64,000 bases of DNA from the NCBI GenBank assembly GCA_023443285.1, contig JAEZVB010000128.1:36948-100947 (forward strand), read 5' to 3'. Below are positions 43,110 through 51,521 of the stretch, piece after piece. The notes beneath the pieces are model-generated. The model was not told the DNA's origin. It saw only the letters and a list, made by a program, of their open reading frames with translations, and ran no database searches. Source of the DNA: Bacillota bacterium (lineage in GTDB: Bacteria; Bacillota; Negativicutes; Sporomusales; Sporomusaceae). A program made the translations under genes and the position numbers. Position 1 is the first letter of the stretch; each line of letters begins with the position of its first letter.

Positions 43110-44051
43110 ATGAAGTCCACCGTTATGCTAGGTCTTGGCGACCAGCTCATGTATTCCAGTTATTTTGCGCCGCGTGGGCGCAACCGGATGTATATCTTAG
43201 GGCAGCAATTGAGCGAACGCTATTTATCGCCGCTTGACCGTCTTATCGGCATCATCGGTGATGCCGGTGCCGGTAAATCCTCGCTGGTAAAAGGGATGTT
43301 CCCAGGACTAGAACTTACCAACGATGATGATGGGGTTAATATCAGGCCGCTGCCACTCTTAAAGAATATAGATAGAGGCTTTTTTTCCAGCCATACCTAC
43401 CATGTTGACATCCGGTTTGAACTGGCATTTACACAAATACATGTTTTGGCAGAAGCTGTCCAGCAAGCGCTAGCCCATGATAAACGGGTTATTGTGGAAC
43501 ACTTTGATCTTTTGTACCCTATGCTCAAAACCAACGCCGATGTACTTATCGGCGTTGGCGGCGAGGTTATTGTTGTTCGTCCCACGGTATTTGGCCCTGT
43601 GCCGCAGGAAATCCGCGAGGTTGTTGTTAAAACCCTGCAGTACCGGAAGATGGCTCATTCGGCCGAAGACATTACCAATCGGATATTAGTAAATGACTAT
43701 GGCGCTATCTTGGAGTTTCGCCATCGTGACGTTCACCATGGCTTTGTTCTGGAATATCCGATGGAATTGTCGGCAGAATTGCCAGAAGTGGAACGCAAGG
43801 TTAAACGGCTGATTGATGAAGGTATTAATATTAGTTATTGTGATGAAGGTCATATTAAGATTGGCGATATAGATTGGAAATGTTCGGGGCCGCGCACGCA
43901 TGTGCGTAACACTGAGGAGATAGAAAACTTTCGTCTTATGCCGGAATATAAATTTGACCCTAAGACCCGAACCTATCTAATTATCGGGCTTGTTGGCCCT
44001 GCGTCCGATACCCTTGATGGTTTCATGCTCTTGAATACCGTCAATGTCTAG
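43110..44051 (+). CDS. P-loop protein of the methylaspartate cluster, function unknown
   Basis: A 313-residue protein. Walker A is GDAGAGKSSLVKG at about residues 50-62. RVIVEHFDLLYP could include the Walker B strand. The C-terminal part (FRHRDVHHGFVLEYP...) recalls the second additional domain of alanyl-tRNA synthetase; this link is from memory. It starts 26 nt after mal and 15 nt before citD, inside the operon. It could be a kinase, chaperone or regulator of the pathway. Confidence 0.75.
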   Translation: MKSTVMLGLGDQLMYSSYFAPRGRNRMYILGQQLSERYLSPLDRLIGIIGDAGAGKSSLVKGMFPGLELTNDDDGVNIRPLPLLKNIDRGFFSSHTYHVDIRFELAFTQIHVLAEAVQQALAHDKRVIVEHFDLLYPMLKTNADVLIGVGGEVIVVRPTVFGPVPQEIREVVVKTLQYRKMAHSAEDITNRILVNDYGAILEFRHRDVHHGFVLEYPMELSAELPEVERKVKRLIDEGINISYCDEGHIKIGDIDWKCSGPRTHVRNTEEIENFRLMPEYKFDPKTRTYLIIGLVGPASDTLDGFMLLNTVNV

Positions 44052-44081
44052 AGACGGATTGTTGTTTTGTTGGAGGTAACT

Positions 44082-44372
44082 ATGAATGATTTAAAAACGG
44101 CGCAAGCCGGCACTCTTGAATCTAACGATATTATGATAACAATTGCACCAGGCGCGCAAGGCAGTGGTGTAGTTATTGAACTTGAAAGCATTGTATTAGC
44201 TCAGTATGGACAGGCGATTAAACAAACAATCGCTACTGTTGCAAAAGAGCAAAATGTTACAGATATATATATTAAAGCCGTTGACCGGGGAGCACTTGAC
44301 TGCACCATTCAGGCGCGTGTCTTAGCTGCGCTGAGCCGGGCGGGCGTCCTTCTCCAAAAGGAGTTGATATAA
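44082..44372 (+). CDS. citD: Citrate/citramalate lyase acyl carrier protein
   Basis: A 96-residue carrier (gamma) subunit. The Ser in LESNDIMIT is the expected attachment point for the phosphoribosyl-dephospho-CoA group. ATG 44082 follows TTGGAGGTAACT. In this context it probably serves citramalate lyase. Confidence 0.9.
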   Translation: MNDLKTAQAGTLESNDIMITIAPGAQGSGVVIELESIVLAQYGQAIKQTIATVAKEQNVTDIYIKAVDRGALDCTIQARVLAALSRAGVLLQKELI

Positions 44373-45247
44373 TGGATTTGCGCCGGACGATGCTTTTTAT
44401 GCCTGGTAATAACCCCGGCATGCTACAAAATGGTGGAGTATTCGGGGCTGATGCCATTATTCTCGATCTGGAAGACGCCGTTGCTCCTCAGGAAAAAGAT
44501 GCTGCCCGCCTTTTGGTGGCACAGGCCTTGAAAACGGTTGACTATGGAACTAGTGAAAAAGTAGTGCGGATTAATCCCTTAGACACTTTTGCGCATAAGG
44601 ATATTGAAGCCATTGTGCCCTGCTGCCCAGATGCTCTGTTAGTGCCCAAGGTGGAAAGTCCGGACGATATCCAGGAAGTAGCCCGTTTGGTGGCTATGGC
44701 AGAGAAACAGGGGCAAACACAGCTAAAACTTATTGCGCTGCTAGAAACTCCCTGTGGCATCGCTGAAGCTTACCGGATCGCCAAAGCTGACAAGCGGGTA
44801 GTGGCCTTGGCGTTTGGTGCCGAGGACTATACCGCATGTTTGGGTGCTAAACGTACTAAGGAAGGCACCGAAATATTTAGCGCCAGGACACTAGTAGTCA
44901 ACAGTGCTGCTGCAGCTGGGATTCAGTCGATTGATACTCCTTTTACTGATGTTAATGATCGTGAGGGATTACTGGCAGATACCCAACTTGCCAAACAGCT
45001 TGGCTTTAAGGGTAAGCTAGCTATCAACCCGCGGCAAATTGATGATATTCACAAGGTGTTTAATCCGACTGAACAAGATATTAACTGGGCTGAGCGGGTC
45101 ATTAAAGCCATCCGCAAGGCGGAAGCTGAAGGCTCAGGGGTTGCCTCGCTTGACGGTAAGATGGTGGATGCACCTATTGTTGCCAGAGCCGAACGCATAC
45201 TGTATCTGGCGCGTTTGTTGGGCTTGGCAGAGGAGGGTGTGCTATGA
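44372..45247 (+). CDS. citE: Citrate/citramalate lyase beta subunit
   Basis: A 291-residue lyase subunit. RRTMLFMPGNNPGML, DLEDAV and LVPKVESPDDI are CitE-family landmarks. It cleaves the acyl-ACP thioester; with citramalate this gives pyruvate. Start ATG 44372 overlaps the last base of citD's stop, and its own stop overlaps the citF start. Confidence 0.94.
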   Translation: MDLRRTMLFMPGNNPGMLQNGGVFGADAIILDLEDAVAPQEKDAARLLVAQALKTVDYGTSEKVVRINPLDTFAHKDIEAIVPCCPDALLVPKVESPDDIQEVARLVAMAEKQGQTQLKLIALLETPCGIAEAYRIAKADKRVVALAFGAEDYTACLGAKRTKEGTEIFSARTLVVNSAAAAGIQSIDTPFTDVNDREGLLADTQLAKQLGFKGKLAINPRQIDDIHKVFNPTEQDINWAERVIKAIRKAEAEGSGVASLDGKMVDAPIVARAERILYLARLLGLAEEGVL

Positions 45248-46791
45248 AACAAGTAACAAATGCTATTGGTCGTGACTTGCCGATTTCTATCGAAGGCTAT
45301 GGTGAGGTGCGGCCTTTTGCCGGTGCATTTGCTTTGGTGCCTACCATGTTTCGTCAGGCACCAAAGGTCAAAAGAATGTTGCCTAGTGAGCAAAAACTAG
45401 TTAATGATATAGAGACTGTATTTAGAGAAATTCCAATAACTGATGGCATGACCCTTTCGTTCCATCATCATTTGCGCAATGGCGACGGCGTTGTCAACCA
45501 GGTGCTTGCGGTCGCGGCTAAGCTTGGGATTAAAGGGCTGACAGTTGCTTTAAGCTCAGTATTTCCTGTGCATGCGCCGCTGGTAGAGCATATCAAAAAT
45601 GGGGTAGTTGTAGGCCTAGATACCAACTATATGTCCGGGCCGGTAGCGCAGGCCGTGTCACAAGGCTTGTTCCCACGGCCTGTTATTTTGCGGACTCATG
45701 GCGGTCGTGCGCGGGCGATAGAATGTGGCCAGTTAAAGATTGACGTAGCCTTCATTGCTGCTCCGGCGGCTGATGATTACGGTAATCTCAATGGCGTCGA
45801 AGGTCCGGCAGCTTGTGGCTCGCTCGGCTATGCCATTCCTGACGCGCAGTATGCCGATCAGGTTGTCGCCATTACCGATCATCTGATGCCGTATCCGCTT
45901 TCACCCATATCTATCCCCCAGACGCGTGTAGACTATGTTGTTAAAGTAGACTGTATTGGCGATCCCAAGGGTATTGTCTCTGGTACGACAAAAATCACCC
46001 GCGATCCTGTCGGGCTTAAAATTGCTGAAACAACAGCCAAAGTAATTAAAGCCGCCGGGATGATAAAAGACGATTTTTCCTTCCAAACTGGAGCCGGTGG
46101 TGCGTCGCTGGCGGCTGCCTATTATGTCCGTGCGATGATGGAAGAGGCCGGCGTTACCGGCAGTTTTGCCTTAGGCGGCATAACCGGCTATATGGTAGAG
46201 ATGTTGGAAGCCGGGTTATTTAGAAAATTGATTGATGTGCAGGGGTTTGATTTGGATGCCGTTCGTTCCTTGGCTAGTAACCCTAAGCATTTGGAAGTTG
46301 GCGCCGATTTTTATGCCAGCCCGTTTAACCTAGGGGCGGCAGTAAATAAGCTGGATGTGGTGGTGCTGGGCGCTACCGAAATAGATACTGCGTTTAATGT
46401 TAATGTGGTTACCGGGTCAGACGGCGTTGTTATGGGTGGTTCCGGCGGGCACAGTGATGCTGCGGCCGGGGCTAAGATGACCATTATCGTCGCTAATCTG
46501 CTGCGTGGCCGTCTGCCAATTATCAAGGATAAGGTATTGACAGCGACAACTCCAGGAGAAACCATCGATGTGTTGGTTACCGAACGCGGCGTAGCTGTTA
46601 ATCCACGCCGCCCTGATTTGTATGAAAAATTACAAGCGGCAGGTTTGCCCTTGAAAACGGTAGAAGAATTAAAAGAACTGGCTGAAAAAATGGCTGGAGT
46701 ACCTGAAACTATTTCTAGCGGCGAAAAGATTGTTGCCGTTGTTGAGTATCGTGATGGTACGGTAATTGATGTGGTAAGGCAAGCAAAATAG
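45244..46791 (+). CDS. citF: Citrate/citramalate lyase alpha subunit
   Basis: A 515-residue CoA-transferase-type subunit that swaps acetyl for the substrate acyl group on the carrier. FHHHLRNGDGVVNQV and TGAGGASLAAAYYVR fit CitF. ATG 45244 overlaps citE by 4 nt. Confidence 0.95.
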   Translation: MKQVTNAIGRDLPISIEGYGEVRPFAGAFALVPTMFRQAPKVKRMLPSEQKLVNDIETVFREIPITDGMTLSFHHHLRNGDGVVNQVLAVAAKLGIKGLTVALSSVFPVHAPLVEHIKNGVVVGLDTNYMSGPVAQAVSQGLFPRPVILRTHGGRARAIECGQLKIDVAFIAAPAADDYGNLNGVEGPAACGSLGYAIPDAQYADQVVAITDHLMPYPLSPISIPQTRVDYVVKVDCIGDPKGIVSGTTKITRDPVGLKIAETTAKVIKAAGMIKDDFSFQTGAGGASLAAAYYVRAMMEEAGVTGSFALGGITGYMVEMLEAGLFRKLIDVQGFDLDAVRSLASNPKHLEVGADFYASPFNLGAAVNKLDVVVLGATEIDTAFNVNVVTGSDGVVMGGSGGHSDAAAGAKMTIIVANLLRGRLPIIKDKVLTATTPGETIDVLVTERGVAVNPRRPDLYEKLQAAGLPLKTVEELKELAEKMAGVPETISSGEKIVAVVEYRDGTVIDVVRQAK

Positions 46792-46813
46792 TAAACTGTG
46801 AGGAGGAAAGAGC

Positions 46814-47860
46814 ATGTGGGCAAACTATGATATACGGGAAATTAACCTTGATAATCTCCGGGAAGTAGAAAGTGTACGCTCTTTCCTTGCAGACTTTGAC
46901 CTTACTTTTGATGGTGAGGTTGACTACACGATCGCCTTTTATCAAGAGGATGAGATGATTGCTACCGGTTCCCTGGCAGGGGAAGTACTGCGGAACATTG
47001 CTGTTTCTCCCAAACTACAGGGTGAGGGTTTGACCGCTGATGTGGTAAGCCGACTTATCCAACAGGCTGGGCAAAGCGGTATTTATCATTACTTTATCTA
47101 CACGAAACCCAATGCTGCGCCGATGTTTACGGCACTAGGCTTTAAGGAAGTGGCTCGCAGTGAGCCGCACGCCGTACTCCTGGAATCAGGAATAGGGTCA
47201 ATTGACGAATATTGCCGGGAAATAACTAAAAAGGCAGAAGCGTTGCCTGCGGGTTCGCGGGCAGCTCTGGTGGTTAACTGCAATCCGTTTACTTTGGGGC
47301 ATAAGGCGGTAATTGCCAAAGCAGCCAAGGAAAATCAAGCAGTGGTTGTCCTTGTTGTCAGCGAAGACCGCTCACTATTTCCCTTTGATGTGCGTCTGCA
47401 GTTAGTGCGGGACGGACTGGCTGAATTTAGTAATATTTTGGTATTGCCTGCCGGCAAATATGTGATTTCTTCGGCAACCTTTCCAGGCTATTTTACGCGC
47501 GGAGAGGCTACTGCATTAGCACAGACACGGCTTGATGCCGCGATTTTTGCCCGTTATATTGCACCGGCACTTGGTGTTGCCAAACGTTATGTTGGTGAGG
47601 AGCCTTATTGTGCCATGACTTGCAGTTATAATGAAGCATTAGCTGATATTCTGCCGCAACATGGAATTGGTCTTGAGGTGATACCCAGAATTGCTGTTGA
47701 TGGAGAAATTATAAGTGCGTCTAAGGTGCGCGAATGTATCCGTCAGGACAACTGGGCTGCTATAAAGGCATTAGTTCCAGAAACAACCTACCAGTATCTA
47801 ACCTCAGGTGAAGCTAAGCCGGTAATTGCTGCTATTAAAGCAACGCATTCACGACATTAA
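46814..47860 (+). CDS. citC: Citrate/citramalate lyase ligase
   Basis: A 348-residue enzyme that activates the lyase by acetylating its prosthetic group with acetate and ATP. An N-terminal GNAT-like domain (about 1-130) precedes a nucleotidyltransferase domain with NCNPFTLGHKAVI (HxGH-type) and SASKVREC. It lies 22 nt after citF. Confidence 0.95.
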   Translation: MWANYDIREINLDNLREVESVRSFLADFDLTFDGEVDYTIAFYQEDEMIATGSLAGEVLRNIAVSPKLQGEGLTADVVSRLIQQAGQSGIYHYFIYTKPNAAPMFTALGFKEVARSEPHAVLLESGIGSIDEYCREITKKAEALPAGSRAALVVNCNPFTLGHKAVIAKAAKENQAVVVLVVSEDRSLFPFDVRLQLVRDGLAEFSNILVLPAGKYVISSATFPGYFTRGEATALAQTRLDAAIFARYIAPALGVAKRYVGEEPYCAMTCSYNEALADILPQHGIGLEVIPRIAVDGEIISASKVRECIRQDNWAAIKALVPETTYQYLTSGEAKPVIAAIKATHSRH

Positions 47861-47960
47861 AAAAGTAATACATTATAAGCATGGTAGCATATAAAACACC
47901 TAAGCGGCTTACCCTAGAAGAAAGTATAATTTTTTACCGAAAAACAGGGGGGGCTATCAT

Positions 47961-49190
47961 ATGGATATAGGCGAAGTAGCAGTAAAACTTCATCGTGATA
48001 ATCAGGGGAAATTGGCAGTGGCTGCAAAAGTGCCGTTATCTTCCCGGCATGATCTTAGTTTGGCTTATACACCGGGAGTTGCTGAACCATGCAAGCAAAT
48101 TAAAGACAACAAGGATTTGTCGTTTGAGCTTACTTGCCGGGGCAATATGATTGCTGTTGTGTCTGATGGGACTAGGGTTCTGGGACTAGGCGATATTGGG
48201 CCGGAAGCCGCCATGCCTGTTATGGAAGGCAAAGCTGTCTTATTTAAGGTATTTGGCGATGTTGATGCGGTGCCGATCTGTCTTGATACCAAAGACCCAG
48301 ACAAAATTATTGAGACAGTGAAGCTGCTGCAACCTACTTTTGCCGGAATTAACCTGGAGGACTTTTCTTCACCCAAATGCTATGATATTGAAGATGCTTT
48401 GAAGGAACAGATGGATATTCCGGTTTTTCACGATGACCAGCATGGAACCGCCATTGCGGCTGTGTCGGCTCTCTTAGGGGCACTGCGTTTTGTGAAGAAG
48501 GATCTGGAAACCGCTAAGATTGTGGTTAATGGTGCAGGTGCTGCCGGTACTGCCATTGGACGGCTACTCGTTAATGCAGGCGCTAAAAATGTATTTATGG
48601 TAGATGTCCACGGCGCACTATACAAAGGTATGCCTGGCCTTAACCGTATTCAGACGGAATTAGCCAAGGTCACCAACCTGACTAAGTTTGAAGGCAAGCT
48701 GGAAGAGGTGGCTAAGTATGCCGACGCATTGATTGGCGTGTCGGCTCCCGGTGCTTTTACCAAAGAAATTATCGGCAGTATGAACCCGGATTCGATTGTG
48801 ATTGCCATGGCTAACCCCATACCAGAAATTAGCTACGACGATGCCAAAGCTGCCGGCGCCAGAGTGGCCGGGACAGGGCGCTCGGATGCTCCTAATCAAG
48901 TCAATAATGTAACCGTATTCCCCGGCGTATTCCGGGGAGCTATGGACGTTCGAGCACGCCAAATTAATGAAGCCATGAAAATTGCGGCTGTTCATGCCAT
49001 TGCCGATTTGATACCCGAGCATGAGCTCAGAGATGACTATATTGTGCCTGATGCCTTTGATCCGCGGGTTGCGCCTGCTGTTGCAGCCGCTGTGGCTAAA
49101 GCAGCTATGGAGACAGGGGTAGCTCGCATTACAGTTGACCCGGAGGAAATTCGCAGGAAGACGGAAGAGCGGATTAAGCGTAACCGTTAA
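47961..49190 (+). CDS. NAD(P)-dependent malic enzyme
   Basis: A 409-residue short-form malic enzyme without a phosphotransacetylase tail. SLAYTPGVAEPC, VFHDDQHGTAIA and the dinucleotide loop VNGAGAAGTAIGRLL are present. It interconverts malate and pyruvate plus CO2. It sits 100 nt after citC and 13 nt before the fumarase genes, so it may share fumarase-derived malate. Confidence 0.95.
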   Translation: MDIGEVAVKLHRDNQGKLAVAAKVPLSSRHDLSLAYTPGVAEPCKQIKDNKDLSFELTCRGNMIAVVSDGTRVLGLGDIGPEAAMPVMEGKAVLFKVFGDVDAVPICLDTKDPDKIIETVKLLQPTFAGINLEDFSSPKCYDIEDALKEQMDIPVFHDDQHGTAIAAVSALLGALRFVKKDLETAKIVVNGAGAAGTAIGRLLVNAGAKNVFMVDVHGALYKGMPGLNRIQTELAKVTNLTKFEGKLEEVAKYADALIGVSAPGAFTKEIIGSMNPDSIVIAMANPIPEISYDDAKAAGARVAGTGRSDAPNQVNNVTVFPGVFRGAMDVRARQINEAMKIAAVHAIADLIPEHELRDDYIVPDAFDPRVAPAVAAAVAKAAMETGVARITVDPEEIRRKTEERIKRNR

Positions 49191-49203
49191 GTAAGGAGGA
49201 AGT

Positions 49204-50049
49204 ATGCGGACAATTGATGCCTCGCAAATCACAGCAGCTGTCGCCAAGCTGGCTGTTGATGCTAACTATTATTTGTCTACCGACATGCGCAGTGCGTTAG
49301 AAGCGGCCAGGGAACAAGAAGAATCGCCACTGGGGAAAACCATTCTTGGACAACTGGTGGAAAACGCTTGTATTGCCAGGGATGAACAAGTACCTATCTG
49401 CCAAGACACCGGTATGGCCGTTGTCTTTATAGAAGTTGGGCAAGAGGTTCATATTACTGGCGGCAGCCTTGTTGATGCCATTAACGACGGAGTTGCCAAG
49501 GGCTACACCGAAGGGTATTTACGAAAATCAGTGGTCATAGAACCGCTGTTTAACCGCAAAAATACCGGCAACAATACGCCGGCTGTGTTACATACCAGCA
49601 TTGTTCCCGGTGATAAAATTAAAATTACCCTGGCTCCCAAAGGTTTTGGCAGTGAAAATATGAGTGCGCTCAAAATGTTTAAGCCTTCAGACGGTCTGCC
49701 GGCAATTAAAAAGTTTTTGGTAGATACCGTCTTTAATGCCGGTTCTAATCCCTGCCCACCAATCGTTATCGGCATGGGTATTGGCGGCACTATGGAGAAA
49801 GCAGCCTTATTAGCCAAAAAAGCCTTACTGCGTCCTGTGGATCAGCGAAGCTCTCATGCTGAATATGCCAAGCTGGAACAAGAGTTCCTCAGTCTTATTA
49901 ATCAAACAGGCGTCGGCCCGCAGGGGCTTGGCGGCAGGGTAACGGCGCTTGCCGTTAATATCGAATACTATCCCACTCATATTGCTGGCTTGCCTGTGGC
50001 AATTAATATCAACTGCCACGCCACGCGCCATGCAGAAGTTGAGTTATAG
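49204..50049 (+). CDS. Class I fumarase/mesaconase, alpha subunit
   Basis: A 281-residue [4Fe-4S] hydro-lyase subunit. PICQDTGMAVVF and NPCPPIVIGMGIGG provide cluster cysteines. Two-subunit class I enzymes hydrate fumarate, mesaconate or both. Beside methylaspartate ammonia-lyase and the citramalate-type lyase, mesaconate hydration to (S)-citramalate is the likely main role. It starts 13 nt after the malic enzyme. Confidence 0.92.
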   Translation: MRTIDASQITAAVAKLAVDANYYLSTDMRSALEAAREQEESPLGKTILGQLVENACIARDEQVPICQDTGMAVVFIEVGQEVHITGGSLVDAINDGVAKGYTEGYLRKSVVIEPLFNRKNTGNNTPAVLHTSIVPGDKIKITLAPKGFGSENMSALKMFKPSDGLPAIKKFLVDTVFNAGSNPCPPIVIGMGIGGTMEKAALLAKKALLRPVDQRSSHAEYAKLEQEFLSLINQTGVGPQGLGGRVTALAVNIEYYPTHIAGLPVAININCHATRHAEVEL

Positions 50050-50061
50050 GAGGTAGTAGAG

Positions 50062-50625
50062 ATGGAAAATGCTATAAAAATTGTTACCCCATTGACGGAA
50101 GAAAAGGCACGAAACTTAAAAGCCGGTGATTTTGTTCTTATTACCGGAACCATTTATACCTCCCGGGATGCCGCTCACAAACGTATGGTGGAGGCTTTAG
50201 CTGCCGGTGAAAAGCTTCCTGTTGATTTTAAAGATCAAATTATCTATTATGTCGGCCCATCTCCGGCTAAACCGGGGCAGCCAATTGGTTCAGCAGGCCC
50301 AACTACCAGTGGCCGCATGGATGTTTATGCCCCTAGAATGATGGAGGAAGGCTTACGCGGTATGATTGGCAAAGGCTACCGTTCCCCGGAAGTTGTTGAG
50401 TCTATGAAAAAACACGGTGCAGTATATTTTGCCGCAACCGGCGGTGCGGCTGCCTTGATTGCTAAAACCATAAAAAAATATGAAGTTATAGCTTATGAGG
50501 ACTTAGGTCCAGAGGCTTTGGCACGTTTGACGGTAGAAGACTTTCCGGCAATTGTGGTTATTGATAGCGAAGGGCGGAATTTCTACACAGAAGGTCAACA
50601 AAAATACCGTAATATCATTGACTAG
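50062..50625 (+). CDS. Class I fumarase/mesaconase, beta subunit
   Basis: A 187-residue subunit that completes the active site. AGDFVLITGTIYTSRDAAHKR and GSAGPTTSGRMD are family landmarks. It starts 12 nt after the alpha subunit and ends the operon. Confidence 0.93.
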   Translation: MENAIKIVTPLTEEKARNLKAGDFVLITGTIYTSRDAAHKRMVEALAAGEKLPVDFKDQIIYYVGPSPAKPGQPIGSAGPTTSGRMDVYAPRMMEEGLRGMIGKGYRSPEVVESMKKHGAVYFAATGGAAALIAKTIKKYEVIAYEDLGPEALARLTVEDFPAIVVIDSEGRNFYTEGQQKYRNIID

Positions 50626-50633
50626 CGAATCTG

Positions 50634-50668
50634 TGGATACCGCTAAACCAAAGGTTTAGTGGTATCCA
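50634..50668 (+). terminator. Hairpin after the fumarase genes
   Basis: TGGATACCGCTAAACC pairs with GGTTTAGTGGTATCCA (one mismatch) around AAA. No T-run follows, so termination strength is uncertain. Confidence 0.6.
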
Positions 50669-50689
50669 TAAAATACCGAAAAACCCTGC

Positions 50690-50718
50690 TTGACAAACAA
50701 ATGAAATATCAGTATAAT
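50690..50718 (+). promoter_or_regulatory. Consensus sigma-70 promoter for the tRNA cluster
   Basis: TTGACA (50690-50695) and TATAAT (50713-50718) with an exact 17-nt spacer, 14 nt upstream of tRNA-Pro. Confidence 0.9.
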
Positions 50719-50732
50719 ATGTTTTGTGACTA

Positions 50733-50809
50733 CGGGGCGTGGCTCAGTTTGGTAGAGTACCTGGCTTGGGACCAGGGGGTCGCAGGTTCGAATCCTGCCG
50801 CTCCGACCA
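50733..50809 (+). tRNA. tRNA-Pro (TGG)
   Basis: A 77-nt cloverleaf with acceptor CGGGGCG/CGCTCCG, anticodon loop CTTGGGA, T-loop GGTTCGAATCC and encoded CCA. Confidence 0.97.
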
Positions 50810-50827
50810 CTTAAAAAAAGTCACTTT

Positions 50828-50901
50828 GCGGGTGTAGCTCAATGGTAGAGCACTAGCCTTCCAAGCTAGCTACGAGGGTTCGATTCCCTTCACCCGCTCC
50901 A
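50828..50901 (+). tRNA. tRNA-Gly (TCC)
   Basis: A 74-nt cloverleaf with acceptor GCGGGTG/CACCCGC, anticodon loop CTTCCAA and encoded CCA. Confidence 0.97.
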
Positions 50902-50928
50902 TTTTATTTTCACAGACAAACACATAAT

Positions 50929-51004
50929 GCGCCTGTAGCTCAGCGGATAGAGCAACCGCCTTCTAAGCGGTTGGTCGTAGGTTCGATTCCTACCAGGCGT
51001 GCCA
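50929..51004 (+). tRNA. tRNA-Arg (TCT)
   Basis: A 76-nt cloverleaf with acceptor GCGCCTG/CAGGCGT, anticodon loop CTTCTAA and encoded CCA. Confidence 0.97.
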
Positions 51005-51010
51005 GGGAAA

Positions 51011-51184
51011 TCAAGGCTTCCGAGGATTCGGGAGCCTTTTATTATGGCGAAAACGAGAGGGTTCGGGATTGATATTATTTTCAGCACACCAGGCGGAAAC
51101 CGTCTGACCGCTGCTACGGCACTGGCGGATGATTTCGATCCACTGGTTCAGTGGGTGTTGCCGTTTTGCTTCTTGGGTATCCAA
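51011..51184 (-). pseudogene. IS66-type orfA (TnpA-like) remnant
   Basis: Read leftward from TTG 51184 with AAGGAGG just upstream. LNQWIEIIRQCRSSGQTVSA and WCAENNIN match the start of IS66-family accessory proteins. The usual aromatic end of this domain is lost, and the frame runs into the tRNA terminator and stops at 51011. No transposase gene remains, so the element probably inserted beside the tRNAs and decayed. Confidence 0.7.
51013..51042 (+). terminator. Terminator of the tRNA cluster
   Basis: AAGGCTTCCGA pairs with TCGGGAGCCTT around GGAT, followed by TTATT. Confidence 0.85.
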
Positions 51185-51521
51185 CTCTAAACCTCCTTGG
51201 GAGTTTTTCGACTTACTTTAAAAACTCCATATCACGTTTAGAGTTATTATCCCATAGCCAATTTTTAGTTTCTATCCACTGTCTTTTTAGACGCTTACCT
51301 AGTTCATAACTCTACGGCAAATACATATGGTTTAAAATGATGGACTTACTAACTGTGAAAAGGGTATTCCTAACAGCCAAGAAAGCACATAAATGTAATT
51401 ATCTAAAACGTATTAGCATTTTTTATCTAATAATTCCCTATAATCAGAATTTGCTGACCAGGAGATTCTACATTCCTGCAGAATAAAAGAGATAATAATT
51501 TATTTCTGGAGGAATGGGTAT
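51185..51521. other. Intergenic region without visible gene
   Basis: An AT-rich stretch. GGAGTTTTT and AAAAACTCC (about 51199-51228) form an inverted repeat upstream of the IS66-like remnant and may be part of the old element. Nothing else is recognised. Confidence 0.4.
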
